This document shows positions 49,701 to 58,899 of a DNA stretch of 64,000 bases, one piece after another. The notes below the pieces were generated by a model. The model had not been told where the DNA came from, searched no databases, and worked only from the letters and a program-made list of their open reading frames with translations. How positions within the stretch are numbered: the first letter of the stretch is position 1; each line of letters opens with the position of its first letter. The position numbers and the translations under genes are program-made. Origin of the DNA: Euptelea pleiosperma (taxonomy: Eukaryota > Streptophyta > Magnoliopsida > Ranunculales > Eupteleaceae); contig CM068551.1 in the NCBI GenBank assembly GCA_035048495.1, forward strand, positions 18,292,248 through 18,356,247. Reading direction: 5' to 3'.

Positions 49701-52700
49701 TGATTAAAGTAAGTCTTCCCCAGCAAAAATGTAGTATCACTTCGAAGATGGGTGTCTTCTTTCGAATTTCTCAATGACGAAATCCCAATGCTCCTTGGAA
49801 AAGGATGAAACACCCAAAGGGAAGCCAAGATGTTTAGAAGGTAATTTCCCCACCCTACATTCTAAGCCATTCGCCAACTCCTCCAAGTTGTTCATTTCAT
49901 CCATGCCTATAACTTCACTTTTTTCGAGATCAAGCACCATCTCAAAGTAGTAGATGGTGTATTTGAGAAGACAAATTTGATCAATCAAGGCTTTGCAAAG
50001 CACCAAAGTGTCATTGCCAAAGTGAAGACGGGGCATACTTGAGCCTCCATTACCTACCAAGTAGGGCTGCAACTTGGGCGGGCTCAACCCGAGCCTGACA
50101 GGCTCAACCCGAAGTTGTGCTCGGGTTGGGTTGGCTCCTCCAACACTCGGGCTCTGTTTATAATAACCCGACCAACCCGAGCCCGACAATACATATAATC
50201 TAGTTGTATTATATATATATATATATATATATATTATAAACCCCCCAAGTATATATATCTATGTATTTCCAGATTTGCTTCTCCCCCTTTTTCTCTACGA
50301 AGAAGAGGGTGAAAACCCTAAAACTCACTTTTCTCCAATGAAGAGGGTGAAAACCCTAACCCTGCCATCGTCGTCCACAGCCTATCACCGTCCGATGTCT
50401 TCTCCTTCGTCACTGTCGTTCTATCTTCTCTAATTGCCATTGAGGACGCCATCTTCCACTCTTGGGTAAGTTCATCTTCTTCGTTCTCTACTTATCTTCT
50501 CCCCAAATTCCCTCTTTTTTCTCTTTTCTTCTTTTTAGCTTTTATTTTTATTTCCATAGTATTTATTGTGTTGTCCGTTCATGGCATCCCCTTACAACTT
50601 GTGGGTAGGGGCGTATGGAATCTTTTAAATGGAAAAACATTATTTCTTTCATATTTTCAGTGTTTTTGTTAAGATATCAATTGTTTACGGTGGATTTTTA
50701 CTGATTTAATTAATGAGATAATCTTTGAAATTCTTCAAAGAGCAAATAATTTGTTGTCTTGTTTCTGGCTCTATACAGAAATTTAAGAAATGAGATTTGA
50801 TTTTTGTTAACATCAATTGCTGTAATGAATCAAGCGTAGAGAACTAGGACATTGAGTTTTTTTTTTTTTTTTAGCAATTCACAAACCCGATCTAACTCGA
50901 TTGGGTTGGGCTCGGGCTAGAAGATCTAGGCCCGACCTTGGGTTGGGCTCGGGCTCAGGCTCACCACCTTGAAACTCGGGTTGGGCTCAGGGTTGACCTC
51001 AAACCCGACCCAACCCGCCCAAGTTGCAGCCCTACTACCAAGAAGCCTTAAACAAGACCAATCTCCTCCGCTCTTTGAAAGAGCCAAAGAGATTACACAA
51101 CAGTTCCATTACAATAGTGAAATGTGTGAAAGGAGATCACCTAGTCTAAAACCCCTTGAACTATCGAAGAATGTAGGAGAGCCATTTCAGTAACCGAAAA
51201 CATTGCCAAAGATAAGCACCCATGATTCAAGGCCCATTCTAGATAGCAAATAATCAAGGAAAGCTCAACCACATGATCTTAGGCTTCCTCAATATTGATT
51301 TTCAAATAATTCTCAAGTTGCCTTGTCTCAATCTAGAGATGATGCATTGACAATGAGGAACTCGTCGAGGAATTGTCAGTCTTTCACAACGGCACCTAGG
51401 CAAGGAGAAATGATGGCAGGTACAACTTCTTTGAGGCAATAAGATAAGAACTTAAAAATAATTTTATAAGAGCTAATAAGTTAGTCATGATGCTAAAGTA
51501 ACTTCCATTTCTATTTGTTTTTAGTTTTTCTTTTATTGATAATAGACTTCACAAATGATACCAAAAAGATGGTAGGCTGAGAAAAGCAGTGGAGAGAAGG
51601 TTGACGCAAAGATGAAGTAAAACCGTAGCTTGAATAAAAAAGAAAAGAGAAACCATGGGTAAGACATTTCTTGAGTATTAAGCTAAACTCAAAACAACAT
51701 ATCTTTTTAACATTAATTTAAAAGAAGTCACAAATTTACCCTTTCTCCCAGTCAGGCACATTTTTTTAGAATCCAAGTTTATTCCTTTTTACATTGAGTT
51801 CCTTGACTTCCTTCAAACCCAAATTAACTTAGTCAAGCTTCAGATCAACCCAACGAGTTTTCCAAGGAAGGGTATATTCATTAAAGAACCTTCTAATTGC
51901 TATAACTGAAGTTGAACTAGTAGCTATTGACATGCTAAATATGATCTTACAGTGAAGTGGTGTAGAGTCCATGACACTAAGGCATGAATCCAAAGGATGA
52001 AGGCATGGATTGGGGTATTGATGCAATCAGATATCGAGAAAGGATACAAGAGAGAAAATTGCAAAGAGAAGTAAATTCACTATTCAAAAACATGCATCTA
52101 ACTAAAATCCACCTTTACAAGCTCTTCGTCTCTCTCTGTTTTATAACCCTAAATCAGCTAAAGCCCCAACATTTGATAAATGAAACTCCTAAAAATAAGT
52201 AGAATTTCTAAAACGTATCCTCAACTAATTCTATAACTAGTAAGAAAACATCCTAAATGCTATCAAAGTGACATGTTTGTAAAAAGAGCAAAATTCTGAG
52301 TCATTTTGGAGAACCATTGAGAAACTCCTGCACATCCGATTAGCCCTTTATTTGGCAATCACCTTCATACACTCATTCTGAATAGTTTGAGTACTTGACG
52401 GCAAATATCAGAAGTCGACTGACAGTGTGGAAATGCCATTTACATTAAGGATACTCAACATAAAGTAAAGGCAAACACCAAATATTACAGCAACGCTCAC
52501 AAACAAAGAATCAATCAATATATGGGGATGAGAGATTAAACACTGGTGAAGATGTCGAGGGACTGAGATGGAGAACGAAAACGCATTTGATGTCACCTCT
52601 ATGAAAGCATTGAGACATTACTAGATTCAAACATATTTTGACTAAACTCTAGAGTCAAAACAGTTATACAACTTACTAGTGGGCAATAATGAACAGCTGC

Positions 52701-53526
52701 AAATAATTATTGAAATGATTGACTAGAACCCCGTTGCAAAATCAACCTTGTGATGCAATCCAAAGTAGTAGGCCTACCAAATCAAGTGTCCAAAAGTCAA
52801 AAACGAAGCACCGACTAATACCACGAAAAATAGACACAAGGTGAAGAGGTCCAGAATCATCAAATCCCAAAGGTAGAATAAGGAAATCAGCTTTAGCAGG
52901 CTGCAACTTTTCACTCACGTATCTAATTGAGAAGCTGTTAAATGCATTCAAAAACTCTTTCCGAGATCTAAATAGCTATCCCACAATCTTTCCCTATATT
53001 ATACGTTTTGGGCCTCAAAAAGTGCTAGAAATCTGAGTATAAAACTACAGGGTTAGTAACATGATTCAGAGGTAGTTTAATCATTATAAATAACTGGTGT
53101 AGATTCTTTAGATAGACAGCAGAAATTAGTCTCTTAGCCCCTAAGTTAGATTTTATGATTTTATTTTCTTATAAATGTATGCTATGAAAGTAAGGGGACT
53201 TTTGAATTATTAAATGGAGATTTGTATTTAAGCCTTTTAGTTCCCTTGAGAAATTTTGGGTTGCTTGGATTAGTACCCTGCAAGGAGTTTTTACCCAATT
53301 TCCCTCGTAAAAAATCCTAGTTCCAATGGTAATTGGAGTTCTATCTATTTCTTTTTTCTACCATTCTTCTTGCTGCATAGCAGGGTGCTATTTTTCCCTA
53401 CATCATCTTATCATCAAGACTTCAAATCCCAACTATTCTAGACATTGGAGCAATCACAATCACAGCAACCTTTTGGTGACAGATTGAAGATAAGAATACA
53501 AATCAAAGAAGATCAAAAGGCAAAAG

Positions 53527-53559
<33 letters not shown>

Positions 53560-54824
53560 GGCAACCATTCGATAATATGTTATTGTGAATAACTTCAAAA
53601 AAATCATTAGCCATCAACTCTGAACTCTCTATATTCGTATACCACACTTTTTTGATAGGCTATTCATATACCACTCACATAGCAATTTTTAAACCCAGAA
53701 GCTATGAGCTTTTCTTTTTTTCTTTTTCTTTTTGTGATAAGTAAAAAGAAACAGCTCATATCTGATGAGGTAATTTTATCCCTGAAATGTAGAGATCAAA
53801 TCAATCTCAATGTTCTAAATCTTAGTTGCATGAAGCAGGAGTGGGAGCAGCAGAGGACTCGAAAGCGGTTGTAAAAAAATATTAATTGAATTATTTTAGA
53901 AAGCGGGAGCGAAATTCCGGAGTAGGATCGACACCAAGGATGGTGGGTTCCTGCAACTGAGATGTGAATCATCTGATGCTTAGTATACTTTCAAACTGAA
54001 TATTCAAGCATCAAATGGAAAAAAAAAAATCGGTTACTAACAATGTACACATATATCACCATCTGAAAGAACATTCACTTTAGTACTCATTCTCCCTATT
54101 CAATATAGAAGATTCCACGCATTGGATCCCTATACATCTAATGGCTAATTCCGCCTCATCAGACAGAACATCCAAATCTATTTCAAAGACTAAATGCTTG
54201 GTATACATTTGAACAACAGAGACCAATAATATCATCCATGAATCAAAGCATGAAAAACATATGCATTGATCACCATCCAACAACTAATTTTAAACAAAAT
54301 GTTCCAAATAAAATGTGATGATGATCGGCCGTTCATCATACCTTCAATCTATGATTCACTGCAGGATGAATATCAATATGAGAATCATCGCTCGCCTCTC
54401 CCACCTCCTTCTCATGCTCCCTCTTTACATACTTCTCATGATCCGACAGTGCCACATTGAAATCAAATGCCTCATTCCTCTCCGTAAATCCTAACCCAAT
54501 GAAGGCGTGCTTGCCCCTCCCGTCTTCTATCTTCAACACAAAGTAGCGAGACGAGTCGAGGACTGTTTCAACTGCGTTCTCCCTCTGCCCGGGAAGGACG
54601 AAGCAGGCGGCGAAGAGCTCCCCCGAGTTGGGATCCTCGAGACGGATCTCACAGCGCTCTTTACACGATACGACACGGAGACGGCCGGACCAGATCCTGT
54701 CGGATTGCAGCCATTCTCCACATTTGTATCCGCCGCTAGTGCTCCGAGGGGGGATTTTGTAGACGGAGACTTCGCGAACCACCAAAAGGGTATGCTCGAA
54801 GGCCTCCTCTTCCTCGAATGACAT
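37749..54824 (-). CDS. NECAP-like adaptin-ear-binding coat-associated protein
   Basis: Three exons: 54824-54342, 40292-40005 and 37817-37749. All junctions are phase 0, giving 279 residues plus stop. Residues 7-160 form the NECAP (DUF1681, PH-like) domain: [100 protein letters not shown]. Exon 2 carries [10 protein letters not shown], a Gly/Pro-rich linker with [15 protein letters not shown] and SLSDLSQLE. Exon 3 ends in SGWAAF (276-279), a WxxF-type tail that in animal NECAPs binds adaptor ears. Family role: clathrin-mediated endocytosis, binding adaptor complexes in the cytosol. Length is close to known plant members (about 270-300). The gene looks intact although intron 1 is 14,049 bp and intron 2 is 2,187 bp, both with transposons. 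From memory, the Arabidopsis counterpart At1g03900 carries an ABC-protein name although it is of this family. Confidence 0.95.
38654..39113 (-). mobile_element. TRIM-like miniature LTR retrotransposon in NECAP intron 2
   Basis: Two direct repeats of about 203 bp (38654-38857 and 38912-39113), each running GATGCAGGACATTTAACCAA ... AAAATGCTCCTGCATTA, flank a 54-bp spacer. On the minus strand the repeats begin near TGCAGG and end CCTGCA. The spacer starts with GCGATATCAGAGCGGG, resembling the initiator-Met tRNA primer site (TGGTATCAGAGC). It ends in a purine-rich CGGGGGTGA before the second repeat. ATTATCCTAT lies on both sides (38644-38653, 39114-39123); exact ends are uncertain by a few bases. 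No coding capacity. Confidence 0.65.
40733..40970. mobile_element. Short inverted-repeat element in NECAP intron 1
   Basis: Arms are GGGTCCACATGTTTCGCCAC with CTCAGTCTCTCTCCATGTGG, and TCACAGGGATAGAGGCTGAG with GTGGCAAAACACGTGGACC. An inner pair is CCATGTGGCAAGTTTC / GAAACTTGTCACAGGG. Confidence 0.6.
41330..42141. repeat. Degenerate minisatellite in NECAP intron 1, part 1
   Basis: Imperfect repeats of roughly 35-80 bp around AAATCCATGCATGTAGCAC, then ATTATTGTACATTCAGCAC, then GTGGGTGTTCATGATGATAAA. Open frames on both strands arise from this periodicity and share the same peptide fragments, so they are not genes. The array resumes at 44956 after a LINE insertion. Confidence 0.7.
42152..44945 (-). 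mobile_element. RTE-type LINE, 5'-truncated, with exact 10-bp target duplication
   Basis: CATTGGTACA flanks both sides (42142-42151, 44946-44955). Minus strand: the APE-type endonuclease end near 44930-44650 ([17 protein letters not shown]), degraded reverse transcriptase, then [20 protein letters not shown] and [20 protein letters not shown] (42581-42370). The 3' end GACCCCAGATAGCTGGGGTA is followed by an ATGATGATGATG tail, as in the RTE clade. Multiple stops and frameshifts make it inactive. It carries a nested MITE at 44459. Confidence 0.88.
44459..44623. mobile_element. Small GGTTCAAAG TIR element nested in the RTE LINE
   Basis: It starts CATGGTTCAAAGTGTTGG and ends GTTTCGGCCGAAACTTGAAA with CCTTG. 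Flanks ATATCAGA (44451-44458) and ATATTAGA (44624-44631) agree at 7 of 8. It has GTTTCG/CGAAAC repeats like 23069. Confidence 0.65.
44956..45190. repeat. Degenerate minisatellite, part 2
   Basis: It continues the 41330-42141 array across the LINE: CGTGACAAAAATCTATAAA, ATCTATGCGTGTAGCAAATT, GAACGTTGCATATCGGTGCA and AAAGATTGCCTATGTCTCG each have close partners at 41690-42060. Confidence 0.7.
45545..46870 (+). mobile_element. L1-type LINE relic in NECAP intron 1
   Basis: Plus-strand pieces resemble the region after the L1 reverse transcriptase ([54 protein letters not shown]), then a [22 protein letters not shown] zinc-binding stretch near 46500-46560. Many stops. Both ends are worn. The stretch 45190-45540 before it is unassigned. 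Confidence 0.75.
46935..47420 (-). mobile_element. L1-type LINE, 3' end relic, opposite strand
   Basis: The minus strand reads [20 protein letters not shown] with [20 protein letters not shown] (47180-47070), the L1 C-terminal motif, preceded by a [17 protein letters not shown] zinc-binding piece near 47400-47360. It is about 65 bp from the plus-strand relic, so two LINE tails meet head to head. The stretch 47420-47950 holds repeated GGGTATTTTTGGAAAAAA-type motifs and no gene. Confidence 0.8.
47957..48290. mobile_element. Family B TIR element in NECAP intron 1
   Basis: Left end GGGTCAGGATCGGGGGACAA, then CAATTTCATACAACATTTTT; arms TGAATTTTGGTGAGGCTGAT and GACCATCCTCACCAAAAATC. The right outer end is not preserved; an (AT)n run follows at 48294-48309. 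Confidence 0.7.
48291..49480. other. NECAP intron 1 stretch, mostly unassigned
   Basis: A short LINE-tail-like piece (GGCAAGTAATGATATAAATT) lies at 48639-48660. Around 48740-48895 are GGTCTCGGCCGAGAC motifs and a TTAAAACCTTG end, as in other TIR elements here, but no matching left end. Confidence 0.3.
49490..51460 (-). mobile_element. L1-type LINE relic, split by a hAT-like insertion
   Basis: Minus strand, left of the insertion (50061-49490): [40 protein letters not shown] and [20 protein letters not shown], i.e. the part of an L1 reverse transcriptase after its catalytic block. The part right of the insertion (51035-51460) continues upstream in the same orientation with heavier decay. The element at 50062-51034 sits between them with an 8-bp duplication, so it entered after the LINE. 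Confidence 0.8.
50062..51034. mobile_element. hAT-like non-autonomous element with a gene-like interior
   Basis: The ends TAGGGCTGCAACTTGGGCGG and CCGCCCAAGTTGCAGCCCTA are perfect over 20 bp. CTACCAAG flanks both sides (50054-50061, 51035-51042), the 8-bp duplication of hAT elements. The interior (50270-50480) looks like the start of a plant gene: an AAACCCTA-type telo-box, CGTCGTCC-rich coding-like sequence and a consensus donor GTAAGT at 50466-50471, then an intron-like T-rich stretch. An (AT)n run lies at about 50207-50234. No transposase. Confidence 0.85.
51461..54341 (-). other. 5'-proximal part of NECAP intron 1, no element recognised
   Basis: No clear coding similarity or paired ends. 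A (TG)n microsatellite lies at 53532-53559. The GT donor of exon 1 is at 54341. Confidence 0.4.
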
Positions 54825-55343
54825 GGTTTATGGGTAATTTAAGTGCAATGTGGAGGGTATTGAAGGAAGTTGGAAAAAAAATTCTGGGTCTCGAGTCTCG
54901 ACTCGAGAGTAATTCAGGGATGAATGGAAGTAGTTCTTGAAGGATAAATTTAGGGTTTTGTGAAATCTGTGAAATTTTGAGTTTCTGTAAGATCAAAATT
55001 GTGGGTTTTGTTTACAATGGTTTGGATATATCAATGGAACTTGGATAGTTATGGAAGGAAATTAGGGTTTTTGGTAGAAAATTGTTGAGAGATTTGGTGG
55101 TTGCAGAGATTTCAAGAGCTTCAAAAGGTTAAATTTAATGTGAATTTCGCATGAATTTGAATTTTTTTTTTTTCTTTTCGGTGGGAGGTCTCGATGAGTT
55201 GCAGAGACGTGGGTTTGAAGAGAGTTTGAAAGGTCGATTGTCCTGGATTTTGAGAGCGAGAGAGAGAGAGAGAGCGTGTATTTGCTAAAGTGCGCGAGTG
55301 GCAAGAGGCGCTTATTAGCAAAAACCACGTTATCAGAAGTTAC
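54825..55343 (-). promoter_or_regulatory. 5' leader and proximal promoter of the NECAP-like gene
   Basis: A (GA)n tract at about 55255-55276 reads as CTCTCTCTCT on the gene strand, a common plant core-promoter or leader feature. No clear TATA box was found. AAACCCTAATTT-like motifs lie near 54950 and 55070. A family A MITE ends the promoter at 55344, about 520 bp from the start codon. Confidence 0.4.
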
Positions 55344-55738
55344 GAGTAAAACTTGTGTCACAAGATGTTGTGACTGAACACGGTCACAGCACTCAATATG
55401 AGCTACGTGGTATAATATTAGAGGACTATGACTGTATGGATGTTTGGACAGTCCCTCGGTGGACTGGTACACAAAAAATGAGCTTGATTAGTGATTTCTA
55501 ACTGATTCTATTGAAGTTATTTTCATGGGTTGATTTTAACGGTAGGACTTTGAGCATTATTTGGGTGCAAAAATCCAAAGGTTTAATATCACTAATCAGG
55601 CTGATTTTTGGTTTGTAGGTCCATCGAGGGACTGGTCAAACATCCATACGGTCAAATACCTCTGATCGTGTGCCACGTGTCTCGCATTGAGTGCTGTGAC
55701 CGTGTTCCGTCACAACATCTTGTGACCCAATTTTACTC
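55344..55738. mobile_element. Family A MITE with perfect 9-bp duplication, upstream of the NECAP-like gene
   Basis: Ends: GAGTAAAACTTGTGTCACAA with GATGTTGTGACTGAACACGG, and CCGTGTTCCGTCACAACATC with TTGTGACCCAATTTTACTC. AGAAGTTAC lies on both sides (55335-55343, 55739-55747). The full family A core sits between long arms. It is 395 bp and well preserved; the best reference copy in the window. Confidence 0.92.
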
Positions 55739-55789
55739 AGAAGTTACCATGTAGATATCTCCAGATCTTGATGTTTATACTTTATAGAT

Positions 55790-56100
55790 TTGACCGAGAA
55801 AACTTTGACGTCCACCCAAATTGCCGCGTGGACACTACTCCTATTTCCGGATCACATACACATGAATGTATGGCCCATGGACATACATACTAAAATCAAC
55901 TTGATTGATGTTTTCTATCCATTGGATTAGAGTATCCTAAAATTACTCGAATCAATGGCTACAACTCACCCATGAAAAATGTCCAAATCCAATGGTCAAA
56001 CCAATTTAGTTTGTAGAGGGTGGTCAAACATTGATGGTTCTGTGGGACCTGAAAGAGTGATGCAGTGGCATTTTTTCAGGTGGATATCAAAGTTTTCCTG
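55790..56100. mobile_element. TIR element, GAAAACTTTGACGTCCACC type
   Basis: Ends are CCGAGAAAACTTTGACGTCC and GGTGGATATCAAAGTTTTCC. The interior has AAAATCAACTTGATTGATG and other motifs distantly like family A. No target duplication found. Confidence 0.6.
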
Positions 56101-56346
56101 GATTTGTACAACACAATCTGTGGGCCACTAATTTGATCGACTCTTTATCTAATTGGCCTATCCAAGGGATGTCCACGATTCAACGGACTTGATCTATTAT
56201 CAGGCTCAGAGGAATATCCTTATTGTATGGATACACTGAGTTATAGCGTCTCTTAAAGCATAGGATAGTTTCTTTTCAAGAACATACCAAAACTCACACG
56301 TGAGCACTGCATAAGATTTACTTGGAAGGTAACAGTTAGAATAAAA

Positions 56347-56590
56347 CTGAGTAGAACTTTGATGACTGTCATCGAAGACGTGGACAGCCAATGAGTTCTC
56401 ACCACATACCTGCATTTTGCCACGTGCCCATGTGAGATTTTTTAAGATTTTGTTAATTTTTTATTGCAAAAGCAAAAAAAAAAATTTGCAATAAAAAAAC
56501 ACAGGGTACGTGGAAAAAGCATTCTAAGTACGTGCCAACTCATTGGCTGCCACGGGCTTCAATGACAGGCCACTGTCATCGAAGTATTAC
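56347..56590. mobile_element. MITE with GAGTAGAACTTTGATGA ends
   Basis: Ends are GAGTAGAACTTTGATGACTG and CACTGTCATCGAAGTATTACTC (last 20). Interior AGCCAATGAGTTCTCACCAC and GTGCCAACTCATTGGCTGCC match the 11291 element. A central hairpin pairs TTATTGCAAAAGC with TTTGCAATAAA. No clear flanking duplication. Confidence 0.7.
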
Positions 56591-56629
56591 TCATTATAGA
56601 ACTTCGGCGACAACCGCAGTCAGACAGCC

Positions 56630-56910
56630 CACAATGTGAGCCATGTGGCATATTCTTAGAGGACGCCAACCTTATTGGTGTTTGGCCAATCCCTAAGTGG
56701 ACCTACAAACCAAAAATCAACATGATTAGTGATTTCTAGGCGATGGATTGGAGTTATTTTCATGGGTTGATTAATCTTAGCCATGGGAATTTGAGAATTA
56801 TTGACCACTATTTGGGGTACAAAGATCCAAAGGTTTGAATCACTCATCTGGCCTATTTTGGTTTGTAGGTCCACCTAGGGATTGGCAAAGCATCATATGG
56901 TCAAAGTCAG
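56630..56910. mobile_element. Family A MITE, outer ends worn
   Basis: Left GTGAGCCATGTGGCATATTC and TTGGTGTTTGGCCAATCCC; right GGTTTGTAGGTCCACCTAGG with ATTGGCAAAGCATCATATGG. The right terminus is lost. Confidence 0.65.
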
Positions 56911-56967
56911 CCGTAGAGCTACATAGGGGCCATGTACCCCCTCTCAATTTTCAAATTCCTTTGACAC

Positions 56968-57755
56968 AATTGTTTTAACGGAAAATTTCAAAAAAGAAAA
57001 AAAAAATTAATTTATTTACAAAAACAAAAATAAAATTGTAGGAATCCCAAAAAAAGTAACTAAACGCCCTTTCAAGGTGAAAAGATTGACTGAAAAAGCT
57101 GAAAAGCCTGACAAACGCCCTTTTAAAGGACGTCTGTACCTGGCAGACGCCCTTTAAAAGGGCATTTCCCATAAAGGAGTAAAACTTGTCCCAATACGAG
57201 CCACGTGGCACACTCTTAGTGGACATTGACCGTATGGATGTTTGATCAGTCCCTTGATGGACCTGCAGTCCAAAAATCAGCCTGATTAGTAATTTACAAC
57301 CTTTGGATCTTTGCACTCAAATAATGCTCAAATTCTTACGATTAAAATCAACCCATGAAAATAACTTCAATCCAACGCTTATAAACCACTAATCATGTGT
57401 TCTTTTTTAGTGTATAGGTCCACCTAGTGATTTGCCAAACATCCATACGGTCACTGTCCGATAAGAGTGTGCCATGTGGCTCGTATCGGGACAGAAGTTT
57501 TACTCCTCTATGGGCAAACACCCTTTTAAAGGGCGTCTGTCAGGTACAGACGCCCTTTAAAGGACATTTGTCAGCCTTTTCAACTTTTGTCCGGAGAAAC
57601 AGCCAATCCTTTCAACTTTTATATCTGTCAAGGAGAAACGCCATTTCAAAGGGCGTCTAGTAACTTTTTTTGGGAATGTCAGAAACTTATTTTTGTTTTT
57701 GTAAATAAATTAAAGTTTCTTTTCTTTTTAGAAATTTTTCGTTGTTTTAACTGCC
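56968..57755. mobile_element. Long inverted repeat carrying a family A element
   Basis: Outer arms GTTTTAACGGAAAATTTC ... GAAATTTTTCGTTGTTTTAAC (first 20 shown in type). Next AAACGCCCTTTCAAGG ... AAGGGCGTCTAGTAAC and CCTTTTAAAGGACGTCTGTA ... TACAGACGCCCTTTAAAGG. Innermost is GGAGTAAAACTTGTCCCAAT ... GGGACAGAAGTTTTACTCC around the family A core. About 790 bp and almost fully palindromic. Same architecture as 10775. Confidence 0.8.
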
Positions 57756-58078
57756 AGAAACATCCTTCAAATTTAATTTAGTGTCACTCCTCATATTTTA
57801 ATCCTTTAAAGTACCCTTCCTCACCTACCATCTATTTTGCTTTTCAAAATTATTTATATTGATAGGGATATTTGTGTCTTTTCGTACTTTTTACTTTTTG
57901 ACTGTGAACAAATTAAATGTGTTCACATCCAAACCATAAAAACCTGGAATAATTTTATCTAAACATTCTTTTTTACACGACATCTAAGCCACACATAAAA
58001 AAGTCACGTGGAAGACACTTAGAGATCCATGACTATGCAGATGTTTAAACATCCCCCCATATGAGAAAACATTCGCTA

Positions 58079-58245
58079 GCCTCGGGGGACTTCAAACTTT
58101 GATGTTCTCCCACCCAAAATGTCAGACACGTACGTCAACCCAACCAGCGTTAAGCCCCTGGTTAGTGGTTAACAAGGGGTACCTGTCATGCATTTTGGGA
58201 GGGGGGCGTCAAAGTTTGAAGTCCCCCGCGCGGGGCCAGTGAATT
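58079..58245. mobile_element. Short palindromic MITE
   Basis: Arms GGGGGACTTCAAACTTTGAT with CTCCCACCCAAAATG, and CATTTTGGGAGGGGGGCG with TCAAAGTTTGAAGTCCCCC. A central pair is CCCCTGGTTAGTGGTTAACAAGGGG. The stretch 57780-58075 before it is unassigned. Confidence 0.65.
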
Positions 58246-58254
58246 TTTCACCCC

Positions 58255-58480
58255 CCAGATGGGTTTGTAGACAAAAAATCAGTAGATTGGTGTTTTCTAA
58301 CCATTGGATTTGAATCTTTTCATGGGTTGAATTCCATATGTGGATTCGAAAATTATTTTGGCTACTGAGATTTAAAGGCTAGCAAAATACCAATCATACT
58401 GATTTTTTGTCTGTAGCTCTACTTAGCAATGTTTCAAACATTTGTACTATGCCACATGGCATTTTAGGTGCGGCTTGACG
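58255..58480. mobile_element. Degenerate family A-like element
   Basis: Weak arms around GTAGACAAAAAATCAGTAG and CTGATTTTTTGTCTGTAG, ending CATTTGTACTATGCCACATG. Outer ends are lost. Confidence 0.45.
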
Positions 58481-58547
58481 CCCATATAAAAAATATCAAA
58501 CACAAAAATTTTCTTCCTCCTTAGCTTTTACCATTAATTAAAGAGTA

Positions 58548-58890
58548 GAACTTTGATGATGGATGTCCATCGTCAATGTTGATGCAGGACCACAGTGTAA
58601 ACCACGTGGCATAGTATTAGAGATCACTAACCCTATGGATGTTTGGCCAATCCCTAGGTAGAGGTACATAACAAAATATGCCTGATTAGTGATTTTTAGC
58701 CTTTAGGTCTGAGTACCCCAAATAATGCTCAAAATCCACGGTTGAAAACAAAATATGAAAAAGACTCTAATCCAACGGATATAAATTACTAATCAGGATG
58801 AACTTTGGTATGTGGGTTCACCTAAGGATGGGCCAAATATCTATACAGTCAGTGATCTCTAAGAACATGCCACATGTCATCCCCTAATAT
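58548..58890. mobile_element. Family A MITE, right outer end lost
   Basis: Left end GAGTAGAACTTTGATGATGG, then ACCACGTGGCATAGTATTAG and CTATGGATGTTTGGCCAATC. Right arm GGGCCAAATATCTATACAG with AACATGCCACATG. The right terminus is absent. Confidence 0.65.
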
Positions 58891-58899
58891 ACTACAAGG

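Noticed and set aside
54342..54824. NECAP exon as a single-exon 162-codon gene
   Set aside because: The open frame runs through a GT donor at 54341; downstream exons at 40292 and 37817 complete the known family C terminus.
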